Assembly (NCBI RefSeq): GCF_009696575.1
Contig: NZ_VULQ01000008.1
Location: 1 to 64,000, forward strand
DNA length: 64,000 nucleotides
From: Anaerococcus porci
GTDB lineage: Bacteria > Bacillota > Clostridia > Tissierellales > Peptoniphilaceae
Direction: 5' to 3'
Position numbers and translations under genes: made by a program. Positions 26,058-36,363 of the stretch are shown here, in pieces. Position 1 is the first letter of the stretch; every line of letters begins with the position of its first letter. Under the pieces are notes generated by a model. It was given only the letters and a program-made list of their open reading frames with translations. It was not told the origin of the DNA and made no database searches.

Positions 26058-28207
26058 TTCAATACCTTATCAAGCTCATTTATCCAAAAACTAAGATTAG
26101 TTAATCTTTTAGACTGTCTATCATTATTCACCATTTGTTTTAAAATCCTCTTCTCCCCTAAAAGTATAACGAGCTTTTTTGCTCTTGTTATAGCTGTATA
26201 TAGAAGATTCCTATTTAAAAGCATATAGGATGTACTCATCATTGGTATAATTACACAGTCAAATTCTGAACCTTGCGACTTGTGTATAGTTATAGCATAT
26301 GATAGGTCTAAATCTTTTATATCATCTTTTTTATAAGTTACAATATTTCCATCATAAAATTCAACCTTTAGCTTTTCTCTTTTTACATCAATATCAATAA
26401 TCCTACCTATATCCCCATTGTATACCCCATCATCAAAATTCGATGGATCATCACTTTCAAGGTCATAATTATTTCTAACTTGCATGACTTTGTCATTTAT
26501 CCTATATATTTTATTATTGACCTTAATCTGTGAATTAGACTTATTAAGCTCTTTTTGGAAAATAAGGTTTAAATTGACTGTACCCCAATCAGACTTTTTA
26601 CTAGGAGCAAGAACTTGGATATCATTTATTGGATCAAATTTATAATAGCTTGGCAGCCTTAATTTGACCAAGTTTAATATATCATTAATAAAGTTTTTTT
26701 TATCTGAATCTATAAAAAAGAAATCCTTGTTTTTTTGATTTAAATAAGGATATTTTCCTTCATTTATCCTATGTGCATTTACTACAATATTACTTTGCTT
26801 AGCCTGTCTAAAGATTTTTTTAAGTTTTACATTTTTTATATTTGTTTCTAGTATATCTTTTAAGACATTTCCAGGTCCAACACTAGGAAGCTGATTATGA
26901 TCTCCAACAAGGATTAAGGCTGTTTTATCACTTACTGCCCTTAGTAAGGTGTCCATTAATCTTATATCAATCATAGATACCTCGTCTAAGATAATATAGT
27001 CTGTTATTAGAGGGTTTTCTTCGTTATATTCTGGAATTGGGCTATCAGGTTTTATGCCCACGAGTCTATGAATTGTAAGAGCTTTTTTATCAGTTGATTC
27101 TTGCATTCTTTTTGCAGCTCTTCCTGTAGGAGCTGCAAGTAAAAATTTAAGATTATTTTTTTCAAGTATCCTTGTAATTGCTCTTATTATTGTGGTTTTT
27201 CCAGTACCTGGTCCTCCAGTTACTACTAAAAGCATATTTCTAAAGGCTTGATCTATGGCATCTTCTTGTTCTTTCGAAAAGCCTTCAAAGTTTTCATCTA
27301 TATCAATATCAAATATAAAATCTTCATTTTTAAGTCTTGATAGGTGAATGGCACAAGATTTTTCTGCCTTATAAAGTTCTTTTTCATATACATATTTATT
27401 TCCTTGAAATTCCATTATTAAAATTTTAGAATTTAGCTGATCCGATAAAATTTGTTTTTTAATGATATCTTTATCTACCTTTATTAATTCATATACGTCA
27501 TCTATAAGTTTTTCTAAAAGCATGGTACAATTACCACTCATATCAGCATCATTTTTAAGTATATAGTTAATAGCAGCAGATATCCTAAAATCAGAGTCCC
27601 TTTCCATTTTCATATTTAAAGCAATCTTATCAGCCATAAGAAAACCTATCCCTCTTATATCTTCACTTAGCTTATAAGGATTAGTTTTTATAAGGCTAAT
27701 GGTATCATCACCATAGTTTTTATAAATTTTATTTGAAAGATTATATGATATATCTAAGGACTGTAGATATAAAAGTACCTCTCTACTCTCTCTTGCCGCT
27801 TCACTTGAATCTTTTATCTTTTGAAGCTTTTTTTTACCTATACCATTAATAGATAAGAGTTTATCAGGATTATTAAAAACTATATCTATGGACTCATCCT
27901 TAAACTTATCATAGATAAGCTCGGCTGTTTTTTTACCTATAGATTCAATACTACCATTTGATAGGAAATTAATTATAGCTTTTTTACCTGAGGGCTTTTT
28001 TAACCTTGCTTCTTTTACATTAATTTGCTCGCCATATTTTTCATGATAAATAATATCACCAATAATCTCTATATTGTCTTCTTCATTAAAAAAAGGCATA
28101 GTTCCAGTACATATTATAGGAGAATCAAAAGTTTCTAAAGATAATACTGTGTATCCGTTTTCTTCATTTCTATAAATAATACTTTTAACTATGCCTTCAA
28201 ATTTCAT
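26054..28207 (-). CDS. recD2: ATP-dependent RecD2 helicase
   Basis: A 717-residue RecD2-type superfamily 1 5'-3' helicase. An N-terminal OB-like part (1-80) and tandem helix-hairpin-helix segments (LLSINGIGKKKLQKI) precede the motor with Walker A VTGGPGTGKTTIIRA, DEVSMID, the QLPSVGPG region and the C-terminal AITIHKSQGSEFD and TAITRAKK motifs. RecD2 acts alone in DNA repair and recombination, without RecBC. The gene starts one base after the murA stop and is coupled to comFC downstream. Confidence 0.93.
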   Translation of the reverse strand: MKFEGIVKSIIYRNEENGYTVLSLETFDSPIICTGTMPFFNEEDNIEIIGDIIYHEKYGEQINVKEARLKKPSGKKAIINFLSNGSIESIGKKTAELIYDKFKDESIDIVFNNPDKLLSINGIGKKKLQKIKDSSEAARESREVLLYLQSLDISYNLSNKIYKNYGDDTISLIKTNPYKLSEDIRGIGFLMADKIALNMKMERDSDFRISAAINYILKNDADMSGNCTMLLEKLIDDVYELIKVDKDIIKKQILSDQLNSKILIMEFQGNKYVYEKELYKAEKSCAIHLSRLKNEDFIFDIDIDENFEGFSKEQEDAIDQAFRNMLLVVTGGPGTGKTTIIRAITRILEKNNLKFLLAAPTGRAAKRMQESTDKKALTIHRLVGIKPDSPIPEYNEENPLITDYIILDEVSMIDIRLMDTLLRAVSDKTALILVGDHNQLPSVGPGNVLKDILETNIKNVKLKKIFRQAKQSNIVVNAHRINEGKYPYLNQKNKDFFFIDSDKKNFINDILNLVKLRLPSYYKFDPINDIQVLAPSKKSDWGTVNLNLIFQKELNKSNSQIKVNNKIYRINDKVMQVRNNYDLESDDPSNFDDGVYNGDIGRIIDIDVKREKLKVEFYDGNIVTYKKDDIKDLDLSYAITIHKSQGSEFDCVIIPMMSTSYMLLNRNLLYTAITRAKKLVILLGEKRILKQMVNNDRQSKRLTNLSFWINELDKVLK

Positions 28208-28208
28208 T

Positions 28209-29486
28209 TTATATTACCTGTTTTCTTTCAATTTTAGCTCCAAGATTAGTGAATTTTTTAATTAAGTCGCTATATCCTCTATCTATATGATAAATATCAG
28301 ATATCATTGTTTCACCTTCTGCTACAAGTCCTGCTAAAATTAAAGCTGCTCCTGCTCTTAGGTCTGTTGCCTTTACTTCTGCTCCGTGAAGCTTATCTAC
28401 ACCAACTATTGCTGCTCTATTACCTTCAGTTACTATTACTGCTCCCATTTTTTTAAGTTCATCTACATGCATAAACCTATTTTCAAAAACAGTTTCAACT
28501 ACTGATGATTCTCCATTACACACTGTCATTAATGCCATAAATTGTGATTGGACATCTGTAGGAAATCCAGGATATGGTAAAGTTTTGATTGTAGTTGGTT
28601 TAAGCCTTTTATCAGTTCTTACCCTAATCATATCTTCATCATCAATCTCTTCTACATGAGTTCCCATCTCTATAAGCTTTGCTATAACTGGCCTGATATG
28701 GCTCCCTATGACATTCTTAACTAGGATATCACCCTTAGTAATAGCTGCTGCTAACATATAAGTTGCCGCTTCTATCCTATCAGGAACTATGGTATGTCTT
28801 GTTCCTTTAAGTTTTTCTACACCTTTAATAATAATATTAGATGTACCTGCTCCAATAATATCAGCCCCCATTTTTGATAAAAATGAAGCCAAATCTACTA
28901 TTTCAGGCTCTTTCGCTGCATTTTCTATTACAGTTTCACCTTCAGCAAGACATGCTGCCATCATTATGTTTTCTGTAGCTCCAACTGATGGAAAATCTAG
29001 ATAAATCACATCTCCTTTTAGCCCACATTTTGCCAATGAAGATATTTCTTCATGATTCATTGTTGTATTGGCTCCTAAAGATTCAAAACCTTTAAGGTGA
29101 AGATCTATTGGTCTTTTTCCAATATTGCATCCGCCTGGTGCCTTTGTAATAGCATGTCCAAATCTTGCAAGTAGTGGACCCATTACTATAAAAGATGCCC
29201 TCATCTTATCCATTAATTCAAATGGTGTTTCATATTTATCTACCTTTGAAGCATCGATTTTTAAGGAAGTATCTGATATATATTCAACTTTTGCATTTAA
29301 ACTCCTTAATATTTCTACCATTACTTCAATATCTTTAAGCTTTGGAACTTCATCCAAAATGACTTCTTCTGTAGCCAAGATACTTGCAGCAAGTATTGGT
29401 AGAGCTGAGTTTTTCGCTCCTGAAATTGAGACCTCTCCCCTTAAAGGTCCATTATCCCTAACTAATAATATTTCTTTGTTCACCAT
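28209..29486 (-). CDS. murA: UDP-N-acetylglucosamine 1-carboxyvinyltransferase
   Basis: A 425-residue EPSP-synthase-fold enzyme catalysing the first committed step of peptidoglycan synthesis, transferring enolpyruvate from PEP to UDP-GlcNAc. K25-N26 in SGAKNSALP and the catalytic C120 in APGGCNIGKRPIDLH are intact, so fosfomycin sensitivity at this site would be expected. The late motif TDLRAGAALILAGLVAEG is also present. It sits 9 bp after upp and abuts recD2. Firmicutes often have two murA copies; which paralogue this is cannot be settled here. Confidence 0.95.
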   Translation of the reverse strand: MVNKEILLVRDNGPLRGEVSISGAKNSALPILAASILATEEVILDEVPKLKDIEVMVEILRSLNAKVEYISDTSLKIDASKVDKYETPFELMDKMRASFIVMGPLLARFGHAITKAPGGCNIGKRPIDLHLKGFESLGANTTMNHEEISSLAKCGLKGDVIYLDFPSVGATENIMMAACLAEGETVIENAAKEPEIVDLASFLSKMGADIIGAGTSNIIIKGVEKLKGTRHTIVPDRIEAATYMLAAAITKGDILVKNVIGSHIRPVIAKLIEMGTHVEEIDDEDMIRVRTDKRLKPTTIKTLPYPGFPTDVQSQFMALMTVCNGESSVVETVFENRFMHVDELKKMGAVIVTEGNRAAIVGVDKLHGAEVKATDLRAGAALILAGLVAEGETMISDIYHIDRGYSDLIKKFTNLGAKIERKQVI

Positions 29487-29495
29487 ATAATACCC

Positions 29496-30125
29496 CTACT
29501 TTGTTCCAAAAAGCCTATCTCCAGCATCACCTAGTCCTGGCACTATATAACCATCCTTATTTAATTTCTCATCTAATTGTGCTATATAAATATCTACATC
29601 TGGATGTTCCTTTTGAACTTTTTTAATTCCTTCAGGTGCAGCAATAATATTAAGTAATTTTAATGATGTGCACCCCTTTTCTTTTAATCTTTGAATAGCA
29701 TCACAAGCAGAGCCTCCTGTTGCAAGCATAGGATCTATAACTAACATATCCCTTTTATTGGAATCTTTAGGTATTTTTAAATAGTATTCTACAGGTTTCA
29801 AACTCTCTTCGTCTCTATACATACCAATATGTCCAATTCTTGCAGCTGGAAAGACTTCAATAAGTCCATCAACCATTCCAAGTCCAGCACGAAGTATTGG
29901 TATAATGCCAAGTTTTTTGCCTGAAAGCCTATATCCTTTAGTAGCGCAGATTGGTGTATTTAAGTCATATTCTTCAACTGTAAAGTCCTTACTTGCCTCA
30001 TATGCAAGAAGGATTGTAATTTCCCTAATAATAGACCTAAATTCATTACTCCCTGTATTTTTATCTCTTAGTATCGAAATTTTATGTTTGATCACTGGAT
30101 GATCTAGTACTGTAACTTTGCCCAT
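29496..30125 (-). CDS. upp: Uracil phosphoribosyltransferase
   Basis: A 209-residue pyrimidine-salvage enzyme making UMP from uracil and PRPP. It begins [15 protein letters not shown] as family members do; it has RAGLGMVDG, the PRPP motif [12 protein letters not shown] and the C-terminal uracil-binding [17 protein letters not shown]. Two adjacent ATGs occur; the second (30123-30125) has the better distance (5 bases) from GGAG and matches the usual start. It lies between tsaC and murA with very short gaps, so it is co-transcribed. Confidence 0.95.
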   Translation of the reverse strand: MGKVTVLDHPVIKHKISILRDKNTGSNEFRSIIREITILLAYEASKDFTVEEYDLNTPICATKGYRLSGKKLGIIPILRAGLGMVDGLIEVFPAARIGHIGMYRDEESLKPVEYYLKIPKDSNKRDMLVIDPMLATGGSACDAIQRLKEKGCTSLKLLNIIAAPEGIKKVQKEHPDVDIYIAQLDEKLNKDGYIVPGLGDAGDRLFGTK

Positions 30126-30135
30126 CATTTCTCCT

Positions 30136-31173
30136 TTATAAATAATTCACATTTCCTGACGCTGATTTTTTCATTCTATTCATTATACTTTTACCCAAAC
30201 CTATATCTTCAACACCTTGGGCTAATATTATATCACAAGAATTTCTATCAAGATCTCTTAGTGCCTGAAATAATACATGGCTCATCTCGATAAGCCTATC
30301 CTTATTCCCTAATGATAAGGTATAATAATCTGAAAACTCATCTAGATAATCATTAAATACTAAAATTCCTACCTTGTTCCCCTTCTCACTTTCTTTTTTC
30401 GCTAAATCTTTTATTAAACTTATACTCTTATCTCCAACATAAACTTCCATCCTAGCTTTTGGGGCATAGTGTTTATATTTTTGACCAGGAGATCTAGGAA
30501 CTTTCGAATCATCAACTAAAGAATCATCCAAGCAAACTTCAGGTATAAATTCTTTTATATATTCATAAGTATAAAAACCAGGCCTTAGTATACAAGGCTT
30601 ATCTAAACTCATGTCTATTACTGTAGATTCTATACCTATATCACTTTCTCCTCCATCGAGTATCAAAGAAATTCTTCCATTCATATCATAGTATACATCA
30701 CTTGCATTTGTTGGTGATGGTCTTCCTGATATATTTGCCGAAGGAGCTGCTATAGGTGTATTGCACTCTTTTATAAATAATCTCGCAAGCTCATCTTTTG
30801 GCCTTCTTACAGCAACAGTATCGCCTCCACCTGTTATTATAGCAGGTATTTTTGAACTCTTTTTGAGTATAACAGTCAGTGGCCCTGGCCAAAGATTGTT
30901 AATAAGATATTTAGTCTTATCATCAACTTTCTCAACCAAGTCAATAAGTTCTTCGTTTTCTGATATATGTAAAATTAAAGGATTATCAGCCGGTCTATTT
31001 TTTGCCTTAAATATTTTAGCTGCGGCCTTTTCATTTAGTCCATCAGCTCCTAAACCATATACTGTTTCTGTAGGAAAGGCAACCAATTCTCCCATTTTTA
31101 TTAAATTTCCTGCTTTTTTAAGATAGGAATAGTCAACATTATTCCTATCTATCTTCAATATCTTTGTTTCCAT
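30136..31173 (-). CDS. tsaC: L-threonylcarbamoyladenylate synthase (Sua5/YwlC)
   Basis: A 345-residue protein of the longer Sua5 form: a YrdC domain (about 10-200, with [31 protein letters not shown] and [11 protein letters not shown]) followed by a Sua5-specific C-terminal domain. It makes threonylcarbamoyl-AMP for the t6A modification of ANN-decoding tRNAs. The start overlaps the CDF gene end by 29 bp. Its place after prmC-prfA is the common Firmicute arrangement. The window also encodes MtaB, which thiolates the same tRNA nucleotide. Confidence 0.92.
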   Translation of the reverse strand: METKILKIDRNNVDYSYLKKAGNLIKMGELVAFPTETVYGLGADGLNEKAAAKIFKAKNRPADNPLILHISENEELIDLVEKVDDKTKYLINNLWPGPLTVILKKSSKIPAIITGGGDTVAVRRPKDELARLFIKECNTPIAAPSANISGRPSPTNASDVYYDMNGRISLILDGGESDIGIESTVIDMSLDKPCILRPGFYTYEYIKEFIPEVCLDDSLVDDSKVPRSPGQKYKHYAPKARMEVYVGDKSISLIKDLAKKESEKGNKVGILVFNDYLDEFSDYYTLSLGNKDRLIEMSHVLFQALRDLDRNSCDIILAQGVEDIGLGKSIMNRMKKSASGNVNYL

Positions 31174-32149
31174 TTTCCACTGACTTTCTTAATCTTTCAA
31201 TTATCTTTTTATTTTCTTCGTTTTCTGTTAAACAATAAGTTGGATCCATGTGTATGGTTATAGATATATTTAACTCATTTTTTAGCCTTACTTCAACGTC
31301 TGTAACAGCCTGATGCATAATACCTACACTTATATTAGATGGAACTTCTACATCACATGAGCCAGTTAGTTTACCCCTACCATATTCGTGAATATTTAAA
31401 TCATGATATCCTTCTATTAAATCGCCTTCTAAAATTATTGTTTCTATTTTTTTATGAAGTTCAGGGCTTACTCCCCTTCCTAATAGCTTATCCATAGTTT
31501 CTAAGGAAAGATCTAAACCCGGCTTAAATACAATTACAGCAAGTATAATACCAATTATTGAATCTAAGTTGAAATCTATATATCTTTGTACAATTACTGA
31601 AATAATAATAGATATAGTAGATAAAATATCATTCCTTGCATCTATCATTACAGCATAATTGAGTTGTGAATCAAGCATTTTATTTAATTTTTTATTTAAT
31701 AAGTATATATAGATTTTAAAAGTTAAAGAAAAAATTAATATTATAAGTGCTATAAAACTAAGCCTAGGTATATCTCCTTTATAGAAACTCTTTATAGAAT
31801 TTATAAAAAGAACAAATCCTATAAACATTATAAAAATTGATACAAGAAAACTTGCTATATATTCACTCCTACCATGACCATAAGGATGTCCACTATCTGC
31901 TGGCTTATTACTTGCCTTTGCACCTATTAAGGTTATAAAGCTAGTAAGCGAATCAGACATATTATTAAAGGCATCACCAATTATAGCTTGAGATGATGAT
32001 AATATACCTATAGTAATTTTTATAATAAATAATAGAGCATTTATCAGAACACCTACAAGACCTGAAAGTGATATAAGTTTAAGCCTAACACTCCCATTCT
32101 TATAATTCTTATAGTCTTTAACATAAATTTTGCTAAGGAATTTAAACAA
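31145..32149 (-). CDS. Cation diffusion facilitator (CDF) metal transporter
   Basis: A 334-residue CDF transporter. Several membrane helices lie in the first ~210 residues, with DAFNNMSDSLTSF and HPYGHGRSEYIAS carrying the Asp/His metal-site residues, followed by a cytoplasmic domain (HDLNIHEYGRG). It exports divalent metals such as Zn or Mn by proton exchange; specificity cannot be told. The start is TTG, directly after the prfA stop: no ATG is available nearby and GGGAG lies 8 bases upstream, inside the prfA end, so translation is probably coupled to prfA. Confidence 0.88.
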   Translation of the reverse strand: MFKFLSKIYVKDYKNYKNGSVRLKLISLSGLVGVLINALLFIIKITIGILSSSQAIIGDAFNNMSDSLTSFITLIGAKASNKPADSGHPYGHGRSEYIASFLVSIFIMFIGFVLFINSIKSFYKGDIPRLSFIALIILIFSLTFKIYIYLLNKKLNKMLDSQLNYAVMIDARNDILSTISIIISVIVQRYIDFNLDSIIGIILAVIVFKPGLDLSLETMDKLLGRGVSPELHKKIETIILEGDLIEGYHDLNIHEYGRGKLTGSCDVEVPSNISVGIMHQAVTDVEVRLKNELNISITIHMDPTYCLTENEENKKIIERLRKSVENGNKDIEDR

Positions 32150-33223
32150 TTATTCTTCTCCCATTGTTTCAAGTTTTCTTGCTTGATCTTCAGTTATCAG
32201 AGATTCTATCATCTCTTCTATATTTCCATTTAAAAAGTCATCTAGTTGATAGATTGTCTTATTAATTCTGTGATCTGTAATTCTTCCTTGCGGATAATTA
32301 TAGGTTCTAATTCTTTCTGAACGATCTCCAGTACCTACTTGAGATTTTCTATTATCTGATATTTCCTTTTGACGTTTTTGTTCTTCAAGCTCATATAATC
32401 TAGATCTTAAAACTCTCATAGCCTTGTCTTTGTTCTTAATCTGAGATTTTTCGTCTTGGCAAGTTACTACAAGACCTGAAGGTATATGGGTAAGTCTTAC
32501 TGCTGAATCTGTTGTATTTACACTTTGACCTCCATTACCACTAGACCTATATACATCAACTCTTATATCATTAGGATCTATCTTAACATCTACCTCATCA
32601 GCTTCAGGCAAAACTGCAACAGTTGCAGTAGATGTGTGGATTCTACCACCAGATTCAGTTTCTGGAACCCTTTGAACCCTATGAACTCCAGATTCATACT
32701 TAAGCTTTGAATAAGCGCCCTCTCCTCTAACTAGAAAAGTCGCTTCTTTAACTCCACCAATTCCTTGGCTTGATACATTAATATCTTCTGTTTTGTAACC
32801 TTGCTTATCAGAGTACATATGATACATCCTATAAAGATTACCAGCAAAAAGACCAGCTTCATCTCCACCAGCTCCTGCTCTAATTTCAACAATTACATCC
32901 TTGTGGTCGTTAGGATCTTTCGGTATTAATAAGACTTTTAAGTCTTCTTTATATACTTCTAGTTTATTCTTGTTTTCATCAATCTCAGCCTTAAGTAGAT
33001 CAATCATTTCTTTATCTTCAGCCTCTTTTAAAAGCTCACTGTTTTCTTCAATCATATTCTCAGCTTCTCTAATTTGATTGTATTTTTCTACTATAGGTTT
33101 TAATTGATTGTATTCTCTTGAAACTTTTTTAAACTTATCAGAGTCTGATAAAACTTCTGGATCTGCAAGTTTTTTCTCCAATTGTTTAAAATTTTCTTTC
33201 ATATGTTCTAGATTTTCTAACAT
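32150..33223 (-). CDS. prfA: Peptide chain release factor 1
   Basis: A 357-residue class I release factor recognising UAA/UAG. The GGQ catalytic loop is in RSSGNGGQSVNTTDSAV, and the codon-recognition PxT-type motif region and the C-terminal DHRINKTIYQLDDFLNG are present. The upstream gene prmC (9 bp gap) encodes the methyltransferase that modifies the GGQ glutamine, a functionally matched pair. ATG start with a GGAGG-like site. Confidence 0.95.
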   Translation of the reverse strand: MLENLEHMKENFKQLEKKLADPEVLSDSDKFKKVSREYNQLKPIVEKYNQIREAENMIEENSELLKEAEDKEMIDLLKAEIDENKNKLEVYKEDLKVLLIPKDPNDHKDVIVEIRAGAGGDEAGLFAGNLYRMYHMYSDKQGYKTEDINVSSQGIGGVKEATFLVRGEGAYSKLKYESGVHRVQRVPETESGGRIHTSTATVAVLPEADEVDVKIDPNDIRVDVYRSSGNGGQSVNTTDSAVRLTHIPSGLVVTCQDEKSQIKNKDKAMRVLRSRLYELEEQKRQKEISDNRKSQVGTGDRSERIRTYNYPQGRITDHRINKTIYQLDDFLNGNIEEMIESLITEDQARKLETMGEE

Positions 33224-33232
33224 ATATCCTCC

Positions 33233-34024
33233 TTAGATATTTGATGATAAAATCCTATCAAAATCATTATAATCTTTTATTGCTTTTATATTTTTATATC
33301 CCTCATCTTTTAAAAGCTGGATAAGAGGATTTTTTTGGTTATATCCTATCTCTAAGTATATTTTACCATTTTTATTGAGAAAATACTTGGCTTTAGAAAT
33401 TATCTGCCTATAAAAATATAAACCATCTTCTCCACCGTAAAGAGCGTTTTTAGGCTCATAATATAATTTCTCCTCCAAATTTTCATAATCATCTTTATTT
33501 ATGTAAGGTGGATTTGACACTATTAAGTCAAACTTTTCATCTATATTTGAAAATAAGTCACTATAGATAAATTCTACATTGTTTAATTTAAGTTTAGATT
33601 TATTTAAATTCGATAATTCAAGAGCATCTTTTGAAATATCACATCCTATAATCCTTGATTTTTCTAATTTTTTTGCCAAAGCTAGACTTATAGCCCCACT
33701 TCCACAACCAATATCAAGTATTTTTTCCTTTTTAAATGGTTCTTTTAGAATTTCTTCAACTAGAATTTCCGTTTCAAATCTTGGTATAAGAGCTCTTTTA
33801 TCTACATAAAGATCTAGACCATAAAAATTCCACTTACCAATTGCATATTGGAGTGGATATCCCTTTTGTATCTTTTTTAATATTTTTATTAGTTCATTTT
33901 CTATCTCTTTACTTAATTCCTTTTCAGGATAAAGATATAGATTGTTTTTATTTGTATCTAGCAAATATGAAAGAATAAGTGCTGCATCATTTCCATATTT
34001 TTCTAAAAAACATCTTACTTTCAT
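33233..34024 (-). CDS. prmC: Release factor glutamine methyltransferase (PrmC/HemK)
   Basis: A 263-residue SAM-dependent methyltransferase that N5-methylates the GGQ glutamine of release factors. It has an N-terminal helical recognition domain, LDIGCGSGAISLALA for SAM, and the catalytic NPPY in LIVSNPPYINKDDYENL. It is encoded immediately before its substrate prfA. An intrinsic terminator after rpmE lies about 30 bases before its start, so prmC probably depends on read-through and is made at low level relative to L31. Confidence 0.93.
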   Translation of the reverse strand: MKVRCFLEKYGNDAALILSYLLDTNKNNLYLYPEKELSKEIENELIKILKKIQKGYPLQYAIGKWNFYGLDLYVDKRALIPRFETEILVEEILKEPFKKEKILDIGCGSGAISLALAKKLEKSRIIGCDISKDALELSNLNKSKLKLNNVEFIYSDLFSNIDEKFDLIVSNPPYINKDDYENLEEKLYYEPKNALYGGEDGLYFYRQIISKAKYFLNKNGKIYLEIGYNQKNPLIQLLKDEGYKNIKAIKDYNDFDRILSSNI

Positions 34025-34054
34025 AAGTATTCTCTAATATTTTCTTAAGTATAT

Positions 34055-34085
34055 AAAAAATAAGGTTAGAGAATCTAACCTTATT
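34055..34085 (-). terminator. rpmE terminator
   Basis: A 12-bp perfect stem, AATAAGGTTAGA with TCTAACCTTATT, three-base loop, overlapping the rpmE stop and followed on the minus strand by TTTTTTATAT. The next gene, prmC, starts about 30 bases beyond. Confidence 0.85.
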
Positions 34086-34287
34086 TATTTCTTCCATATT
34101 TTCTATTGAACTTCTCTACATTACCACCACGATCAGAAAATCTTTGTTTTCCTGTATAAAATGGGTGACATTGTGAACATACTTCAACTTTTATCTCTTC
34201 TTCTGTTGAACCAACAGTGAATTCATTACCACATGATGTACAAGTAACTTTTGCTTGGTGGTATTCTGGATGTAGTTCTTTTTTCAT
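34081..34287 (-). CDS. rpmE: 50S ribosomal protein L31, zinc-binding type
   Basis: A 68-residue L31 with MKKELHPEYHQ at the start and four zinc-ligand cysteines C16, C19, C37 and C40 (TCTSCG and VCSQCHPFYTG), so it is the zinc-containing form. The ATG ending at 34287 has GAGGTG five bases upstream and gives the family's standard length; an in-frame extension to 34359 would overlap the promoter and is not real. It has its own strong promoter and a strong terminator. Confidence 0.95.
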   Translation of the reverse strand: MKKELHPEYHQAKVTCTSCGNEFTVGSTEEEIKVEVCSQCHPFYTGKQRFSDRGGNVEKFNRKYGRNK

Positions 34288-34326
34288 ATAAACACCTCTT
34301 CTTGTCTCTTTCAATAAGCAATAGTT

Positions 34327-34355
34327 ATTATACCATAAGGATCTATATCTTTCAA
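34327..34355 (-). promoter_or_regulatory. rpmE promoter
   Basis: On the minus strand TTGAAA (34350-34355), 17 bp, then TATAAT (34327-34332), with TG one base before the -10. This near-ideal promoter overlaps the last codons of the TVP38 gene. Confidence 0.85.
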
Positions 34356-34942
34356 GCAAAATTTTTAAATATAGTTTTTATTCCCAAAACAAGACCCATA
34401 GAATAGATAAAGATTGATGGTGGTTTACAAAATAGAATTATTTTTGCAAAAGTCGAAAATTTCATATTAGTTAAACCTGAAAAATAGCATAGAAAATCAT
34501 CAGGTGCTACAGGTAAAAGTATAGCCCAAGCAAAAAACCTATCATATTTATCATGATTTAGCCATTTTCCATACTTTTCGAAACTTTCTTCTCCAAATAT
34601 TGATAAGACTATTTCTTTACCGAAAAATCTTGATATAAAAAAGACAATCATTGAACCTATACATATAGAAATATAATTATAGATAAAGCCCCACAAAGGA
34701 CCAAACATTACTACTCCAAAGGCTGTAGTAATCCCTCCTGGTATAACAGGAATAACAATTTGTATAATCTGTAAAAGCATAAAAATCATAGGAGCCCAAA
34801 TACCATATGACTTAAGAAGCTTTTGTAGACTTTCAACAGATGTAAATATATTCATCTTATATCCCCTATACCCTAAATATATAGATATGAGTATTATTAA
34901 AATACTAATTATATTAATTATGCTTTTTGTTTTTATTTTCAT
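34352..34942 (-). CDS. TVP38/TMEM64 family (VTT domain) membrane protein
   Basis: A 196-residue integral membrane protein with about five hydrophobic segments. FGVVMFGPLWGFIYNYISICIG and FISRFFGKE carry the VTT/DedA-like signature, and a second conserved stretch reads LLPVAPDDFLCYFSGLTNM. Members are thought to be lipid scramblases or transporters of undecaprenyl phosphate-like lipids; the substrate is not known here. It follows rho by 64 bp on the same strand. ATG start. Confidence 0.85.
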   Translation of the reverse strand: MKIKTKSIINIISILIILISIYLGYRGYKMNIFTSVESLQKLLKSYGIWAPMIFMLLQIIQIVIPVIPGGITTAFGVVMFGPLWGFIYNYISICIGSMIVFFISRFFGKEIVLSIFGEESFEKYGKWLNHDKYDRFFAWAILLPVAPDDFLCYFSGLTNMKFSTFAKIILFCKPPSIFIYSMGLVLGIKTIFKNFA

Positions 34943-35006
34943 AAAAACTCCTAATCAAAATTTAATTTCACTTTCTGCTATATTTTGTTATACAAGAAAA
35001 ATATGC

Positions 35007-36350
35007 TTAATTTTTGTAAGTTTTATTTATAAGTTCTATAAATTCATCATTAGTTGATGTTTTTGACAATAGGCTTAAGAATTCATTTGTAAATTCAATT
35101 TTATCTCTCATATCAGAATTTCTAAGTTTATAAGCAGCTTCTTCTTCTTTTTCAGACAATAATAAATTGTCTTTTCTAGTAGATGATTTTTCTATATCAA
35201 TGGCTGGGAAAATTCTCCTTTGAGCAAGTTTTCTATCAAGGTGTAATTCCATATTACCCGTTCCTTTAAATTCTTCATAAACCATATCATCCATCCTAGA
35301 ACCTGTATCAATAAGAGCAGTGGCTATTATTGTTAAAGATCCTCCATTTTCTATATTTCTTGCTGCCCCGAAAAATTTTTTAGGTCCTACTAAAGCAAGT
35401 GGGTCTAATCCCCCTGAAAGAGTTCTTCCAGATTGTGGAGTCATAATGTTATATGCTCTCGCAAGCCTTGTAATTGAATCAAGTAAAATTACCACATCTT
35501 TATTATCTTCTACCAATCTTTTTGCCCTTTCTAATACCATCTCTTGCATATAAATATGGTTTTGAGGTGGTTTATCAAAGGTTGATGCAGCAACTTCAGT
35601 TCTCATTAATTCATTATTTTTATCCCTATATTGGTTTACAAATCTCTTAAAATCCGTTACCTCTTCTGGTCTTTCATCTATAAGAAGAACTAGAATTTTT
35701 AAATCATCAAAATTTTTTTCAAGAGCATACTCAATATCCTTTATTAAGGTAGTTTTACCAGCCTTAGGTTGAGCAACTATAAGTCCTCTTTGTCCCCTAC
35801 CTATAGGTGATATTATATCAATAATTCTTTGAGAAATATTATTTTTATTTGTTTCGAGTTTTAGTTTTTGATTTGGATAAATTGGTGTAAGTAATTCAAA
35901 ATTTGATCTATTAAAAGCGTCGGCAGCCTTAAGGCCATTAACATCTGAAACGAAAATTAAGGGTGAAAATTTATCTCTATCTCTTTTTTCTCTGGCTATT
36001 CCCTTGATGAAATCTCCAGTTTTAAGTCTAAACATTTTTACTTGTTTTGGGGAAACATATATATCATCATTGCTTGATTCATAAAGGGCTGTTCTTAAAA
36101 AACCAAAGCCATCTTCATGAAGATCTAAAAGCCCTTCACAATTAAATTTTTCTCCAAGATCAAATGAAGAGTCATTATCATCAGATGAATTTTCTCCATT
36201 CTTTTTGCCATCTTCATTGTATATATCCCTAATTTTTTCTATAAGTTCGTTTTTTCTAAATGAGCTTATAGCTTTTATATCTAATGACTTTCCAATCTTT
36301 TTAAGCTCATCAAGTTTTAAATGTTCTAAATTATTAATATCTATTTCCAT
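35007..36350 (-). CDS. rho: Transcription termination factor Rho
   Basis: A 447-residue hexameric RNA helicase. The N-terminal SAP-like helical domain (LKLDELKKIGKSLDI) and an acidic/Asn-rich insert (about 50-65) lead to the RNA-binding cold-shock fold (GLLDLHEDGFGFLRT). The motor has Walker A QPKAGKTTLI, Walker B VVILLDSITRLARAYN and the Q/R-loop region GALDP-like SGGLDPLALVGPKKFFGAARNIE. It ends untranslated transcripts. An intrinsic terminator ending fba lies directly before the rho ribosome binding site, so rho must be read through that terminator. Confidence 0.95.
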   Translation of the reverse strand: MEIDINNLEHLKLDELKKIGKSLDIKAISSFRKNELIEKIRDIYNEDGKKNGENSSDDNDSSFDLGEKFNCEGLLDLHEDGFGFLRTALYESSNDDIYVSPKQVKMFRLKTGDFIKGIAREKRDRDKFSPLIFVSDVNGLKAADAFNRSNFELLTPIYPNQKLKLETNKNNISQRIIDIISPIGRGQRGLIVAQPKAGKTTLIKDIEYALEKNFDDLKILVLLIDERPEEVTDFKRFVNQYRDKNNELMRTEVAASTFDKPPQNHIYMQEMVLERAKRLVEDNKDVVILLDSITRLARAYNIMTPQSGRTLSGGLDPLALVGPKKFFGAARNIENGGSLTIIATALIDTGSRMDDMVYEEFKGTGNMELHLDRKLAQRRIFPAIDIEKSSTRKDNLLLSEKEEEAAYKLRNSDMRDKIEFTNEFLSLLSKTSTNDEFIELINKTYKN

Positions 36351-36363
36351 ATATTTCCTTCTT

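Noticed and set aside
34288-34359. N-terminal extension of L31 by 24 residues
   Set aside because: It overlaps the rpmE promoter, and the inner ATG has the proper ribosome binding site and family length.
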